A stretch of DNA of 64,000 nucleotides from Cycas panzhihuaensis (lineage: Eukaryota > Cycadophyta), in the NCBI GenBank assembly GCA_023213395.1, contig CM041465.1, positions 143,661,741-143,725,740 on the forward strand, read 5' to 3'. The translations under genes and the position numbers were made by a program. The notes beneath the pieces are model-generated. The model searched no databases. It saw only the letters and a list, made by a program, of their open reading frames with translations, and was not told the origin of the DNA. Shown here one piece after another: positions 32,551 to 42,497 of the stretch; the stretch's first letter is position 1, and every line of letters begins with the position of its first letter.

Positions 32551-33205
32551 AAATTCTACTTATGACCTCACGTCACCTCACCCTCGCTCTGAAATGAGCC
32601 TAAACTACCATCTTAAATTTGTTCCCATTCCCCCAACCACAGGTGGAATGATGACTTAGGATGGCCTCTTCTGTTTCTTTCTGGTTCCTCCCGCGGAACC
32701 CTTGTTCCCATTTTCTTGGGACCTTGTCCTCCTATTTGGGCATCCCCCAGATAGGACAATGCTTGGGAATATCATTACTCCCCTCTCGCCTTGTATTTCC
32801 TTTGCATATCCCACTATGCTCCCATGTGGACATGCATGTCACTTTATTTCCTAACCCCGCATGTGCCTTATCACCTCTACTGGTGGTCGTGTGTGCTCAT
32901 GTTAGGTATATGGCCTTGCATGAAAGGAAATTCGTGCAACTCAAACAAATATCATAACAAAATACAAACCATCTATATCATCCATCAAACAAAATATACA
33001 CATCATCACATATCAAAATGTGGCACCAATTGCCCCGTCTATATATATACATCAGAATCATGTGTCATGTCATACATATAGCATGGTACATCCTCTATGG
33101 GAAGCGGTGTCCTTACAGGGGGGGTATAATTATATGACTCTATATATGACCCCCTGGAGGCCCGTACTTTCCCCTGTCAAAATCAAATGCATGTATCCTA
33201 TCCTA
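32551..33205. other. G1 spacer between integrase and the antisense gene 3' end
   Basis: Conserved with G2 (61610-62340) in blocks such as CATATCCC..TATGCTCCCATGTGGACATG and GCATGAAAGGAAAT, but without a shared reading frame. It would be the 3' untranslated region of the antisense gene or a termination zone between two convergent transcripts. Confidence 0.5.
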
Positions 33206-33825
33206 CTGTTGCCCTACTCCTAGGGCACCACCTCCTGGTCAATGTGATCCCTCTCCTGGGGACCACATCCCTCCGAGGTTCCTCTTGGGTCTCTGTAAGC
33301 TCCTTGCCTTGCTCCCCTCATCACGTGGCCTCCTCGGTGTCATCGCCACTATGTAGGTATGTGTCCTACTCTGGCTCGATCTCAATGCCACCTGATCTAC
33401 CAACTGATCATATCGAGCTTGGATACGATCTCTCTCACCCTCTACTCCCCAGAGTCTCTCCTCCATACTCTGGAACTTCTCCTCCATCCCTCGGAGATGC
33501 TCCTCTAGGACTGCCATCTGAATCCTACCCTCTATATCTCCACCTACTCCTCCCTGAGCCTCTAGTGCCTGTACGCGACTCTGTAGTGCGTCTCACTCAC
33601 TCTAAGTCTCGTCCAGCTCTCGCTACAGTCCCTTAAATGCTATGTGCTCCTAGGATTCTACAACCCATATATCCCTCGCCCTTGCCAATAAGGCGAATGA
33701 TGCCATGTGGGCACCGACTAATTTAGGTGCATCCTCAGCCTAGATAGGTGGCTGCCCCTCTGCGTACACCTGAGGGAATATCTCCCTCACCATAGCCTCC
33801 ACCAACTGTCAGATCTCAGTGGTAC

Positions 33826-33923
33826 CTGCGATCCAACATGCCATGTATCAGTATATGTCTATGAATATCAAATCAAACTATATATTTGGTAATCAAACGA
33901 CGACAGGAAATGGCTACGTCTCA
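33826..33923 (-). other. Putative intron 2 of the G1 antisense gene
   Basis: 98 bp on the minus strand, donor CAG/GTGAGACG, acceptor GATCGCAG/GTACC, AT-rich interior. G2 has a 114-bp equivalent at the same position (62946-63059) with CAG/GTGAGACA and TTACAG/GTATGG. Joining in both elements yields the same frame across the junction. Confidence 0.75.
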
Positions 33924-35122
33924 CCTGGTGTGTTGGCTAGCTCCTCGACTCAGGTGACTGCCTCCCCCTCTGGTGCTCCACTAGCTGTTGGTAACTCCTC
34001 CTCTAGTACCTCCTCTGCTAGGGCCTCTCTCCTCTCTGGAACTAGCTCTTCCATCACCTCCCCAGATCTCCTCATGATCTGTAGCCTATGGGATTGTGTC
34101 ACTCGCCCCCTGCTCGCCTCTACAGTCCCTGATGGGCCTGCCTCTCTACTGGCAGTCCCAAATGGCCCTGCTTCTCCACCTGTTATCCATGACGGACTTG
34201 CCTCTCCCGCAGGTCATGATGGGCTGACCCGATCTCCTCCATCTCTGCCCTCACCATCTCCTGGGGTACCCCTTCTCCTCCCACCTCCTCATCGCTATCC
34301 CACCTCACTGCCCTATATGGATCCGCTATATAGTCCATCATGGTGAGGAGGTCCAGCGATGCAGCCTCCACTGAGCGTCATACATAAGCCTGGTCCTTTG
34401 TCCCTCTTAGTTTAGTCTACCATCTATGGACCATCAGGGCCCACTCTGCAATAGGGTGTGGTCCCCCCGCTGGTGCTACTGCCCCAAAGTGATCAAAAAA
34501 CCAACACTGTAATAATGTGCTGTATGATAGCCCTCCCTGGCGTGCTGCTCTAATGGCGTCTAGCTGTGCGATGAGGTTCACTGCTATTAGTGGCCTAATC
34601 CATCCTCTCACTGCCCTCGCATTAGCACATTGCATCCATCCATCCTCTAGGGATGTCCCTATAGTTCTGTTTCTGGGAAACCTGAAACAGAATGCATAAA
34701 GTAATGAATTTCCTCACTCGAGGAATCCCTGCCATGACCATAGCCTAGAGAGGAACCCCTTGTCTCTCCCATATGTATGATCCTATAAAGTATGTCTCTT
34801 CCTCTCTGTGTGCTACCTCATTGCTAGGTAATGCTCCCAGTGCTACTAGCCTCCCAGTCATCGGCACTCCTAGTATTCGTCTAATGTCTCCCAGTGTCAC
34901 TGTTACGTCTCCCACCTGGGGTAGGTGGAAAACGTGTCTCCTATGATCCTAATGTAACATGATGTCGTTCAGCAACCTCTGGTCTAACATGTACTGAGGC
35001 GTCCTCACTGCCTTTAGCAGGCCACATCTCTGTAGGACTCCCTTGTCCTCCCTGGTCATCATCTCTATGAAACTCAACATAGCCATCCCTATGTTTTTGC
35101 GGTTGTCTACTGTGATCACAGC

Positions 35123-35197
35123 CTGTAAGCATCATAAAACTGGTCAAAATTAAGTCTACAGTCATCTATTATCCTCTAGGATATCCATCAGTCTCAC
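35123..35197 (-). other. Putative intron 1 of the G1 antisense gene
   Basis: 75 bp, donor CAG/GTGAGACTG, acceptor TGCTTACAG/GCTGTG. The donor hexamer GTGAGA equals that of intron 2. Removal joins NLDQ to AVITVDN in one frame; retention adds stops. The corresponding part of G2 is outside the window. Confidence 0.65.
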
Positions 35198-35257
35198 CTG
35201 ATCAAGATTTGGGGCCCCTCGGGCCCCTATCTTCCTTTTTCTGTAGTGCTACCTTCG

Positions 35258-35362
35258 CACCGCGCCAAACTCCACGGTACCATGGAGTTTAGCCCGGGTC
35301 CCATGGCGATCGGGGCCCTGCGGTAAAGATCGTGGCACTGCGATCTTTGCCGTAGTGCGAAT
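35258..35362. promoter_or_regulatory. GC-rich palindromes shared with the family LTR
   Basis: Two adjacent imperfect palindromes. One is centred on GGTACC (CAAACTCCACGGTACCATGG followed by AGTTTAG); the other is AAAGATCGTGGCACTGCGAT followed by CTTT. The edge TCGCACCGCG plus the next 21 bases match G0 1932-1962 at 26 of 31 positions. In the LTRs the same motif lies upstream of the TATA-like box. It has the same orientation relative to transcription of each unit. Confidence 0.7.
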
Positions 35363-35366
35363 GGCA

Positions 35367-35384
35367 CCCCCCCAAAAGGGGGGG
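35367..35384. repeat. Perfect C7-A4-G7 hairpin
   Basis: CCCCCCCAAAAGGGGGGG, seven-base stem with a four-base loop, just upstream (minus-strand sense) of the palindromes. Would lie in the 5' leader of the antisense transcript. Confidence 0.85.
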
Positions 35385-35780
35385 TTTTCTACCCAAAAAA
35401 AGTAAAAACATTCTTTCGGATGGGCTCCACCGGGACTAGGGCTATCTAATGCCCTGGTCCTGCCTCTTTCTAGGTCTAATTCAAACTCCGAGAGGCCGTT
35501 TTTGGCCCATATGGGGCCTAAAAATCTACATAAAATACATAAAAAGTAACGAAACTAAAATCACGAGATGGGTTAGGTTTTATAGGATCCACTCACTAGA
35601 TCTAGCCTAGCTGTTGTCATCTCGCTCCTACAGTCCTGACGGCTGTCTCCTCGCTCTAATCCAATGGTCTGATCTCCCTCTGCGTGTCTCTAAAGTTGGG
35701 TGGCGCTCCACTGCGTAAGAGAATGGCTTTGGAATTCTCTGCAGAGCTTGTGAAAATAAATCTGTTTGCCATCGAGTTTT

Positions 35781-35788
35781 CTTATATA
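35781..35788 (-). promoter_or_regulatory. TATA box of the antisense gene
   Basis: The minus strand reads CCGCCTATATAAGAAAAC in a GC-rich setting, about 540 bp upstream of exon 1. Composition and isolation fit a plant core promoter. It would let the antisense gene be expressed independently of the LTR. No transcript evidence is available. Confidence 0.6.
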
Positions 35789-36319
35789 GGCGGGGGCCCC
35801 GACGGGTATTGTCTCCATTCCCACTCTTGTGACAGCCCTCTAGATCATCTCGTACCTCCGATCACCTTTGCCTTCTGGCCTTGTCTCCTTTTGTGCTCCT
35901 ATAGCCTTCACTTCACTCTTTCTTGTGGATGCATTTATGGCACCCTGCCAATGCATTTTTCGCAGGGCCCTTTCGTCTCATTTTGCATGCCACTCCCATG
36001 CATGCCCGAGTTTATACTCATTTGGCTGGTTTCGTCATCCTAGACCCATTTTTTCAGATCTTTCTGACCCCTGGGGCCTCTAGAGGGAATGCTCCCCCCG
36101 TTCAGGGGCATGTTTTACTTTCTTAAGCAACCTTTAGTACCCCAGGTCTGCCCACTCTCAGGTAACGGTTAGATGACCTGCTCTTGCCCTTGGATAGCCT
36201 CATTTCCAGGTCCTCCTACCCTTCATGGCCATTCATTGCTTGCCTTACGAGTCTCTTTTGCTCTGACTCTTATATTTACTGCATATTTTCACTACTGAGG
36301 CTTTTTTCTGCCACCATCC
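35789..36319. other. G1 spacer between the antisense promoter and aRNH
   Basis: No convincing reading frame; the plus-strand ORFs of 67-119 codons here (35684-36126) have no recognisable features. Being between an antisense promoter and a sense domain, it may hold regulatory or splice-acceptor sequence for aRNH. Confidence 0.4.
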
Positions 36320-36709
36320 ATGTCTCTCTACATCTTTATCGACGGTGAAAGTCGCAGTAATCTTGGACCTTCTGCTGCCGCTTGGATTCTTTGCAGCTCT
36401 TTCGGATATGACTTCCTGCACTTCAGAATCTTCCTCCCTGGGGCTACCAATAACAAAGCTGAGTACATGGTTTTTATTGAAGCCCTCACTGATGCACTTC
36501 ATTTCCATCACAGACCTATCATTTTGCTTTGTGACTCTCAGGTTGTGGTGTCTCATCTCACTCAAGTTTACCACGTGCGATACCCCTAGTTGAGAGCCCT
36601 CGCTTCAACAACCAGATCTCTTTTGGCTTGTTTCCAGTCTATCAACATTCAACACATTCCTCGGGCCCTCAATGCTGAGGTAGATAGTCTCATTTGCCTC
36701 ATCCTTTAG
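36320..36709 (+). pseudogene. Additional RNase H (aRNH) of G1
   Basis: ATG at 36320; one in-frame TAG at 36587-36589, then open to TAG at 36707. YIFIDGESRSNLGPSAAAW (first Asp), PGATNNKAEYMVFIEAL (Glu), IILLCDSQVVVSHLTQVY (second Asp) and HIPRALNAEVDSLICL (last Asp) give the complete D-E-D-D set of a type-I RNase H of the aRNH class (DG.S..NPG, NN.AEY.A, DS..V, N..AD.LA). It sits 3.8 kb downstream of integrase, beyond the antisense gene. It would degrade RNA of the RNA-DNA hybrid in reverse transcription, substituting for the damaged pol RNase H. Confidence 0.87.
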
Positions 36710-37150
36710 TGTCGCCTCCCTCTTCTTGCTGACCGCCCTTGAGACTTGTCTGGTTGCTCTGTCACCCAAGTTCTAGGCTATCATATGCATAATCTTGTGA
36801 TCTGTTTGCACCTCTAAAATCTAGCCATTAACGAGGTTAAATTATGGTGGCTACCAGTTTGCTCACTTATTTCTTTTGCTTGATCATGTACATCTCTTGC
36901 ATCTCATTGTGATGGGGGCAACCCCCTCATCATTCTTATCTTCGAGTTGATTCTCGGGTGGCACATAGGTAGCTCGTATGTGGTCTCTACTCCTATCCTC
37001 ATATCCACGCATTTTGCCACAACACTCACTGGCATCCTTGACACCTATTATGATCATGATTTATATATATATATACATATGTGCTACTGACAGTTGTGTT
37101 GCCAGCATTCGCCATCGTACCATGCTTCCGAGCGGTGAGGTTCTACTACC
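36710..37150 (+). other. G1 region between aRNH and PPT
   Basis: The aRNH frame continues after its stop with CRLPLLADRP and further readable stretches, so the protein may originally have extended a little. A (TA)n run is at about 37062-37076. No other domain is recognised. Confidence 0.5.
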
Positions 37151-37160
37151 AAGGGGGCAG
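37151..37160 (+). promoter_or_regulatory. Polypurine tract of G1
   Basis: AAGGGGGCAG directly abuts the TGTTTCTGGC terminus of the 3' LTR. Confidence 0.85.
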
Positions 37161-39925
37161 TGTTTCTGGCTACCAGGAATGGATATAAAGAGGTCGACTT
37201 AGGTAAGTGCAGGTATGTTTCTTGCCTTGTTTTTGCTTTTTGTGAGGAGTACTTGCCTGTATGCTACATGTTTTTGTAGATGGTTTGCACCATCTACATC
37301 TCTTTAGCCTATGACGACTATAGCGGGGGCACACTTCCAGCAAGTGTGGCACCCCAGTGGCCGCGTCGCCTCCCGAAATATTCCCCACTCCCCTTAAGGC
37401 TTATTCGACTCATGTAAATGATTATTTGTTATGTTGATTTATCACCACTTAGTCTCCTTATAGTGTCCTTGAGCCCATTGATTATTTTTTTTATGGTTCC
37501 TGGTCCTCTGTTTGCCCTTGGGCAGGTGGGCCCGCCCCCTGCTGGCCTCTTAGTACCCTGACCCACAGCCTCAGCTGGCTATTAGGGCCAATTTGGTCTT
37601 ATGGCCCTGCACTATGATAGATTTCGTAGTATAGTAAAGTTTACCGTGGTACCATGAAGTTCACCACGGTGCGACTGTTTTAAATTATTTTTTTCAACCT
37701 GTCATGGTAATGCTCACATTTATTATAGAATTTCCACGTGTCCTTTGACCTACCTCAGTGCCAGCTAAGCCCTAATCGCTCGATTAGGGTTGGGGCTAAG
37801 TATTTAAGCTCTTCTCAAGTCATTTTTAGGATCTTTTGGCTCTCTTTTGGAGGAATACTAAGTAAATTCACCCTGCTCTCTACTCTGCTCTTCTGCTTTG
37901 CTGCACTTTCAGGACCTACAACTTCTCCTCTATGTCCAACCCTCCTTAGGCCTCATTGTGACATCCTCACAGCCTATTACATTCCCCAAAGGGGACATTC
38001 TTGAGGAGTTTTGAGGGTCTATTCGCCCAGGCAAGCACCGAGTTGTTCCATAAGCAGGATTTCCCTCAACCGCCTCAGCAGGGGCCCTATACCTACTGCA
38101 ACTCAGCCTTCTCCATAGGTTTTTAACCTCCTCTCAGTAGGCTCTTGCAGAGGCAAATGTCTCCTCACTTCCTCTTGAGGTATTTATTGGGTTGAAGTCC
38201 TTTTCTTGCCCAGTTCATGCCCATCATTGTGCATGTTTGTCACTAGTTTCTTTCTCTTTATTTCAAGAGTTTGTTTCTTGGTTTCTCTTAGTCATTTCTC
38301 TGTTGCTTGAGGCCCTCCTCCTGTACTTCACACCTAGGACAACAGCACAAGAGGATTCCATAGGGTTTGGGATAGAGCTGGGTGGATTCTGTACCACCCT
38401 TGCGCTCCCCAAGAGGCCTCCGCCCTCTAAACCCTCTTCTTTTACCCCCGTGCTGTCCCTAGGGTGGACCAAGGATTAGGGGACCATTTCTAGCCACTGA
38501 AACCAGCGCTTACACCTGTTGCAATGCTAGTTTGTAGGCCCGTCTCTCTCATTCGGGCAATGCATAAGCCCTGGAAGCCCCTTTTAGCTCAACTTCTCTC
38601 TCAACGGCCTAGTTTGTTCTCTATAGCACTCTGGTCCTTTGAGGACTTCCTTGAGCTCTTTTTGTACTTTTATTACCCCTGTTTATAACCATCTTTTACA
38701 GCCATACCCTTGCAACCCTATGGCTCCTTGAGGGAGGGTAGGGTTGCCCTTTGCGGGAGGTGGGTCACTCCGAGGCTCACCTATTTACATACCTTGTACT
38801 TGTGTAATTTTAGACTATAGTCTATTGCTGTAAACTTATGATTAATGAATACTAACGTATATGTATAGAGATCTAGTTTTTGGCTTATGCATATATAGGT
38901 TTTAACACTCTTCTTTGTATTATTAGCCTCCTTTCTCTGGGAGGGAATCTTTGCATTTACTTATAGGTAAAAGGAGGATGCGAGGAACCTCTCCCTCCTT
39001 CTTTCTCCCAGGTAAGTGAATCTATTTGTATTTTGTCATAGCATTCTATTTTCTGCCATTGCTTTCCTTTTCATTTCTGGCATTTTAGTGTTGCTTTCTA
39101 GGGAAGGTAAGGAATCCCCATGCTTCACCCTATCATGACCCTCTATTGTTTGCTTCATGGAGTAATTTGGAGCATCTCGTGAGCGCATCGCCGCTTCGAA
39201 CATGCCTTCATCCTGGGTATGTGACCTTGCTTTGTTTCACTCTTTTCCTTTTGAAAAGGTTGCATGGTAGTAATTAGATAACATAAAAAAGGGGAAATCA
39301 ACTCTTTTTTTTGTTTGCATTTTGTATGTTACATTTTGCATACCATACCTGTTTAGGGAAAGGACTCTTAGGAAGTTTCCCCCTAGTCTTTTCCCTTAGC
39401 TTGTAAACCTTATCCTCGCCGCTTTGGCTTGTTGTATTTGATTTAGTTTGCTTTCACATGCCTTAACACCCCCGCTTTCTTCAGTTGCACCCTTAAGGGG
39501 GGGACCTTAGGTTGATTGATCACTCCCACTCCCTTCCTCTTCCCTCAATTCTATTTACTTGACCAAATAACCAAGGAGGTCTTAATCGTAGGCTATTCAC
39601 CTACCTTGCTCCTACTCATTTCCCTCTACTATAGGGAAACCTTTGAGGATTCTCTTTCTCCCCTTCTGGCCATCCAAGGGTGGGAGGACCCTCCACCTGG
39701 ATCTATCTAGGCTACCTTTTTGTCTTCCCTCTTCCTAGTCGAAGTGGGGAACCACCTTTAGGTAGTTGGGTATCATTTGCAGGTCCTGAACTCGCGCTCC
39801 GGCGTATGGGGTGCCCTATGTGGTACCCGCCTTACTTATAGATTTCTATCTGCACCCCGACACTATTATCGATGATCCTCGCTATTCCTACTTAGCTAGG
39901 TGGTTATCCCATAGACACGCATCCA
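37161..39925 (+). repeat. 3' LTR of G1
   Basis: 2765 bp, colinear with 22923-25668. It keeps a longer version of the GGTACC palindrome (37609-37676, three arms instead of two), a perfect 9-bp inverted repeat CCCTAATCG-CT-CGATTAGGG (37770-37788) and TATTTAAG (37801-37808). Ends GCATCCA followed by the GAAAG target copy. Confidence 0.93.
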
Positions 39926-40582
39926 GAAAGTAGTAAGAAAATTAAATGTATCCATTCAGATGGAAGAGGGGAATTTGCATCTAATAAATTCCTCTATTTT
40001 TATAAAACCTATGGAATTCATAGACAATCCACAACTCCTTATACACCTCAATCAAATAAGGTTGCAGAAAGAATGGATATAACTATTATAGAAATGGCTC
40101 GATGCATGCTAAACAATAGTGAGATAGCTAAGAAATACTAGGCAGAAGCTATATATACAATTGTATATTTGATCAATAGAAGTTCAACTCAGTCATTAGA
40201 TAATGTAACACTTGAAGAAGCATGGATGGGACAAAAGCCCAATGTAAGTCATCTGAAGATTTTCAATTGCAAAGCATATGTTCACATCCCTAATAAGAAA
40301 AGAACTAAGTTGGATAATAAAAGCATAGAATACATAATGGTTGGATATAGTATCTATTCAAAAGCATATAGGTGTCTCGACCCAAAGATAAACAAACTTT
40401 ATATAAGAAGGGATGTAATCTTTGATGAGAAAAGAGAACTTGTTAAAACAATTTCTCAAGAAATAAATATAGATGATCAAAACTTGCAAACTATTCAATT
40501 AGAAGATAAAGAAGATATTACTTCTGAAAGCATTGAGAAAGACAATAATACTTTAGAGGAAATATCTTTAGATAACCAATAA
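39926..40582 (+). pseudogene. Integrase of copia F, 3' portion after G1
   Basis: Resumes with KKIKCIHSDGRGEFASNKF, where HSDGRGEF carries the second catalytic Asp. It continues GIHRQSTTPYTPQSNKVAER (the QQNGVAER box with the catalytic Glu), NRSSTQSLDNVTLEEAWMG and HLKIFNCKAYVHIPNKKRTK. KLDNKSIEYIMVGYSIYSKA and LYIRRDVIFDE are the usual C-terminal landmarks. The first five bases (GAAAG) repeat the target site of G1. Open for 137 codons at 40169-40582. Confidence 0.9.
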
Positions 40583-40799
40583 GCAAATGATTCTAGTACT
40601 CATCTACCTAATATGCAAGTTTCCATAAGAACATTCCTCAAAAGAGTGCCAAAATGGTATCTTAAGGTTCTTGAAGAAACAAAAGGAGAGATATTTAAAC
40701 ATTGAACCAGATCTCAGAAACTGAAAGCCTTGGTTTACTCCAATGAACCAAGCTCTTATGAAGAAGCAAGTAGCTCTCAAGACTAGAAAGCAATAATGG

Positions 40800-41640
40800 A
40801 CACAGAGATTGAAGCCATACATAGAAATAAAATATGGGATTTAGTATCAGCTCCTAAAGATAAACCTATTATAAATTATAAATGGGTGTATAAAATAAAG
40901 AAAAAGTTAAATGAGGAAGTTGAGAAATACAAGGTGAGACTAGTTGTAAAGGGCTACACATAGACAATTGGAATTGATTATGAAGAAACATTCTCTCTAG
41001 TAGTAAAATTAAATATAGTAAGAATGATGATTGCAATTGCTGCTAAAAAAAGATGGAAGATCTATCAAATGGATGTCAAAAGTACATTCCTAAATGGGGG
41101 TCTATAGGAAGAAGTATATATGTATCAACCTAAAGGATACATAAAACCAAGATAGGAAAATATGGTTTGAAAATTAAGAAAGGCATTGTATGGACTCAAA
41201 CAAGCACCAAGAGCTTAGTATGCTAAGCTAGATTCATATCTCACTTAAAATAGCTTCTACCATGTGAATCAGATCATAATCTGTACGTGAAATCTAATCA
41301 GGGCTTAACATCTATCATAGTGGTATATGTAGATGATATGATGATTACTAGAGATGATAAAGATTCAATAACATTTGTCAAAAGGCAATTCGAGGAGGTT
41401 TTTGAAATAATAGATCTAGGAATATTGCATTACTACCTCAGTATAGAAATAGAATAAAACAATTACTCCATTGTTCTTTCACAGTCCAGATATGTCAAAA
41501 ATTTACTAAGCAAGTTCAAAATGGATAGTTGTAATAGCACCACCACACTAATAGAAATTAGAGTTGAACTAAGCATAGAATAAGGAGCATACCCTGTTGA
41601 TGCAACCCTATATAGAGAATTGATTAGAAGCCTAATTTAT
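40800..41640 (+). pseudogene. Reverse transcriptase of copia F
   Basis: AIMDTEIEAIHRNKIWDLV and INYKWVYKIKKKLNEEVEKY (copia RT N-terminus), VKGYTxTIGIDYEETFSLVV, RWKIYQMDVKSTFLNGGL (catalytic Asp in MDVK), VYMYQPKGY and LRKALYGLKQAPRA. YVDD is intact at 41326-41337 (VVYVDDMMI), then FEIIDLGILHYYLSIEIE. A frameshift near 41255 and many TAG stops inactivate it. Confidence 0.9.
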
Positions 41641-42235
41641 CTTACAGCCACACGATTTGACATTTCATATGCAGTTGGTGTAGTCTCTAGATTTATGGAA
41701 AATCTTAAAGTCTCTCATTAGAATGTTACAAAGAGAATTCTACGATAGCTAAAAGGAACCACGAGTCTTAAGTTGAAATATAAAAGGGAGAACAATATGT
41801 AGTTAATTAGTTTTTGTGACTTTGACTAGGCTAGGGATAAAACAGATAGGAAGTCAATGTCAGGGTATTGTTTCTTCCTGGGAGAATCATTGATCTCTTG
41901 GAGTAGTAAAAAGTAATACACAGGTGCATTATCATCAATAAAAGTTGAGTACAAGTCAGCAGTCAATGCAGCATATGAAGGAGTATGGATCAGACAACTC
42001 TTAAATGATCTTGGATAGAAACAAGTGATGCCTACTCAGATATTTTATGATAATCAAAGTATAATCAAAATGACAAAGAACCTAGTACTATATGCAAGAA
42101 CAAAGCACATAGAGGTGCATCATTACTTCATCAGAGAAAAAGTATAAAATAGAGAAATTAAGGTTCAGTATTATACTTCAGGAGAATAAATTGTCGATGT
42201 CCTTACTAAATCTCTTAGTAGGGAAATTTTTATTT
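41640..42235 (+). pseudogene. RNase H of copia F
   Basis: TRFDISYAVGVVSRFM, then KRILRxLKGTTSLKLKY, LISFCDFDxARDKTDRKSMS (the YSDADWAGD..DRRSTSGY motif; first catalytic Asp in CDFD), GYCFFLGESLISWSSKK, SSIKVEYKSAVNAAYEGVW (catalytic Glu in VEYKS), IFYDNQSIIKM (third Asp) and RTKHIEVHHYFIREKV. Order and spacing are standard for copia. Confidence 0.9.
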
Positions 42236-42274
42236 TCTTTAGAAATCAGTTAAGATTAAGATAGAAAAAATATT

Positions 42275-42497
42275 AAGAGGGGGTATAGAAGGTAATGCTT
42301 TATCTAGGGTTATGATGTATAACTAAAGTATTTTTGTGGGGGTCTTCTACCCTTCCCCCTCTCTCTCAAGATGATAAGTGGCACAATCATGTTGAGCGGT
42401 TGCCATTTATACCTTCTATATAATTGTATATATGCAGTCAAATAATTGATCAATAAAGTGAAAAGAATTCATCTATTATTATATTGAACATCTGACA
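42275..42497 (+). repeat. PPT and 3' LTR of copia F
   Basis: AAGAGGGGG (42275-42283) directly precedes the LTR (42284-42497, 214 bp, TATAGAAGGTAATG to CATCTGACA). Colinear with 20201-20416. Confidence 0.9.

Larger units (their letters stand above)
33206..35251 (-). pseudogene. Antisense intron-containing PMD-like gene of G1
   Basis: Minus-strand gene with three inferred exons: exon 1 about 35198-35251 (RKRKIGARGAPNLDQ; start codon not identified), exon 2 33924-35122, exon 3 33206-33825. Joining over two GT-AG introns keeps frame. Exon 2 contains DQRLLNDIMLH, DHRRHVFHLPQ, VTVTLGDIRRILGVPMTGR and, after a small frameshift near 34640, NLIAQLDAIRAA and SYSTLLQCWFFDHFG. These follow the F.LP.GE.T.TLEDV..ILGLP..G...LLQ.W..EH order of plant mobile domain (PMD) proteins. 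Exon 3 is a coiled coil (ELDET, ALQSRVQALEAQG, EEHLRGMEEKFQSMEERLWG) with a basic tail (MTPRRPRDEGSKARS). A premature TGA at 33239-33241 shortens the end relative to G2. PMD family known; role here unknown. Confidence 0.75.
22923..39925 (+). mobile_element. G1: 17.0-kb Tat-like Ty3/gypsy retrotransposon with antisense gene and second RNase H
   Basis: LTRs 22923-25668 and 37161-39925, both TGTTTC...GCATCCA, flanked by perfect GAAAG duplications (22918-22922 and 39926-39930) inside copia F integrase. Internal order: gag, protease, RT, RNase H, integrase (sense), antisense intron-containing gene (33206-35251), aRNH (36320-36709), PPT (37151-37160). Long LTRs, a long 3' region and an additional RNase H are features of the Tat lineage. 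Base composition is clearly more GC-rich than the surrounding copia and chromovirus DNA. The LTRs differ by roughly one base in ten over their first 240 bp, mainly by transitions, so the insertion is not recent. Coding is decayed but unusually continuous. Confidence 0.93.
20201..42497 (+). mobile_element. F: full-length Ty1/copia element, split by gypsy G1
   Basis: 5' LTR 20201-20416, PBS 20417-20431, gag, protease, integrase, RT, RNase H, PPT 42275-42283, 3' LTR 42284-42497. Subtracting G1 and one target-site copy leaves about 5.29 kb, normal for plant copia elements. The integrase reading stops at 22922 and resumes at 39926 without loss of a base. Flanking 5-mers are GTCTC (left) and ATCTT (right), not an exact duplication; two transitions would explain the difference. 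All genes carry stops. Confidence 0.93.

Noticed and set aside
33239-33517. 92-codon antisense ORF as an independent coiled-coil gene
   Set aside because: Splicing at 33826/33923 joins it in frame to the PMD-like exon, and G2 has the same arrangement, so it is the C-terminus of one gene.
35684-36126. Sense ORFs between the antisense promoter and aRNH as an envelope-like gene
   Set aside because: Cys/Phe/His-rich overlapping frames without signal peptide, transmembrane pattern or starts that agree; likely shadow frames over the antisense 5' region.
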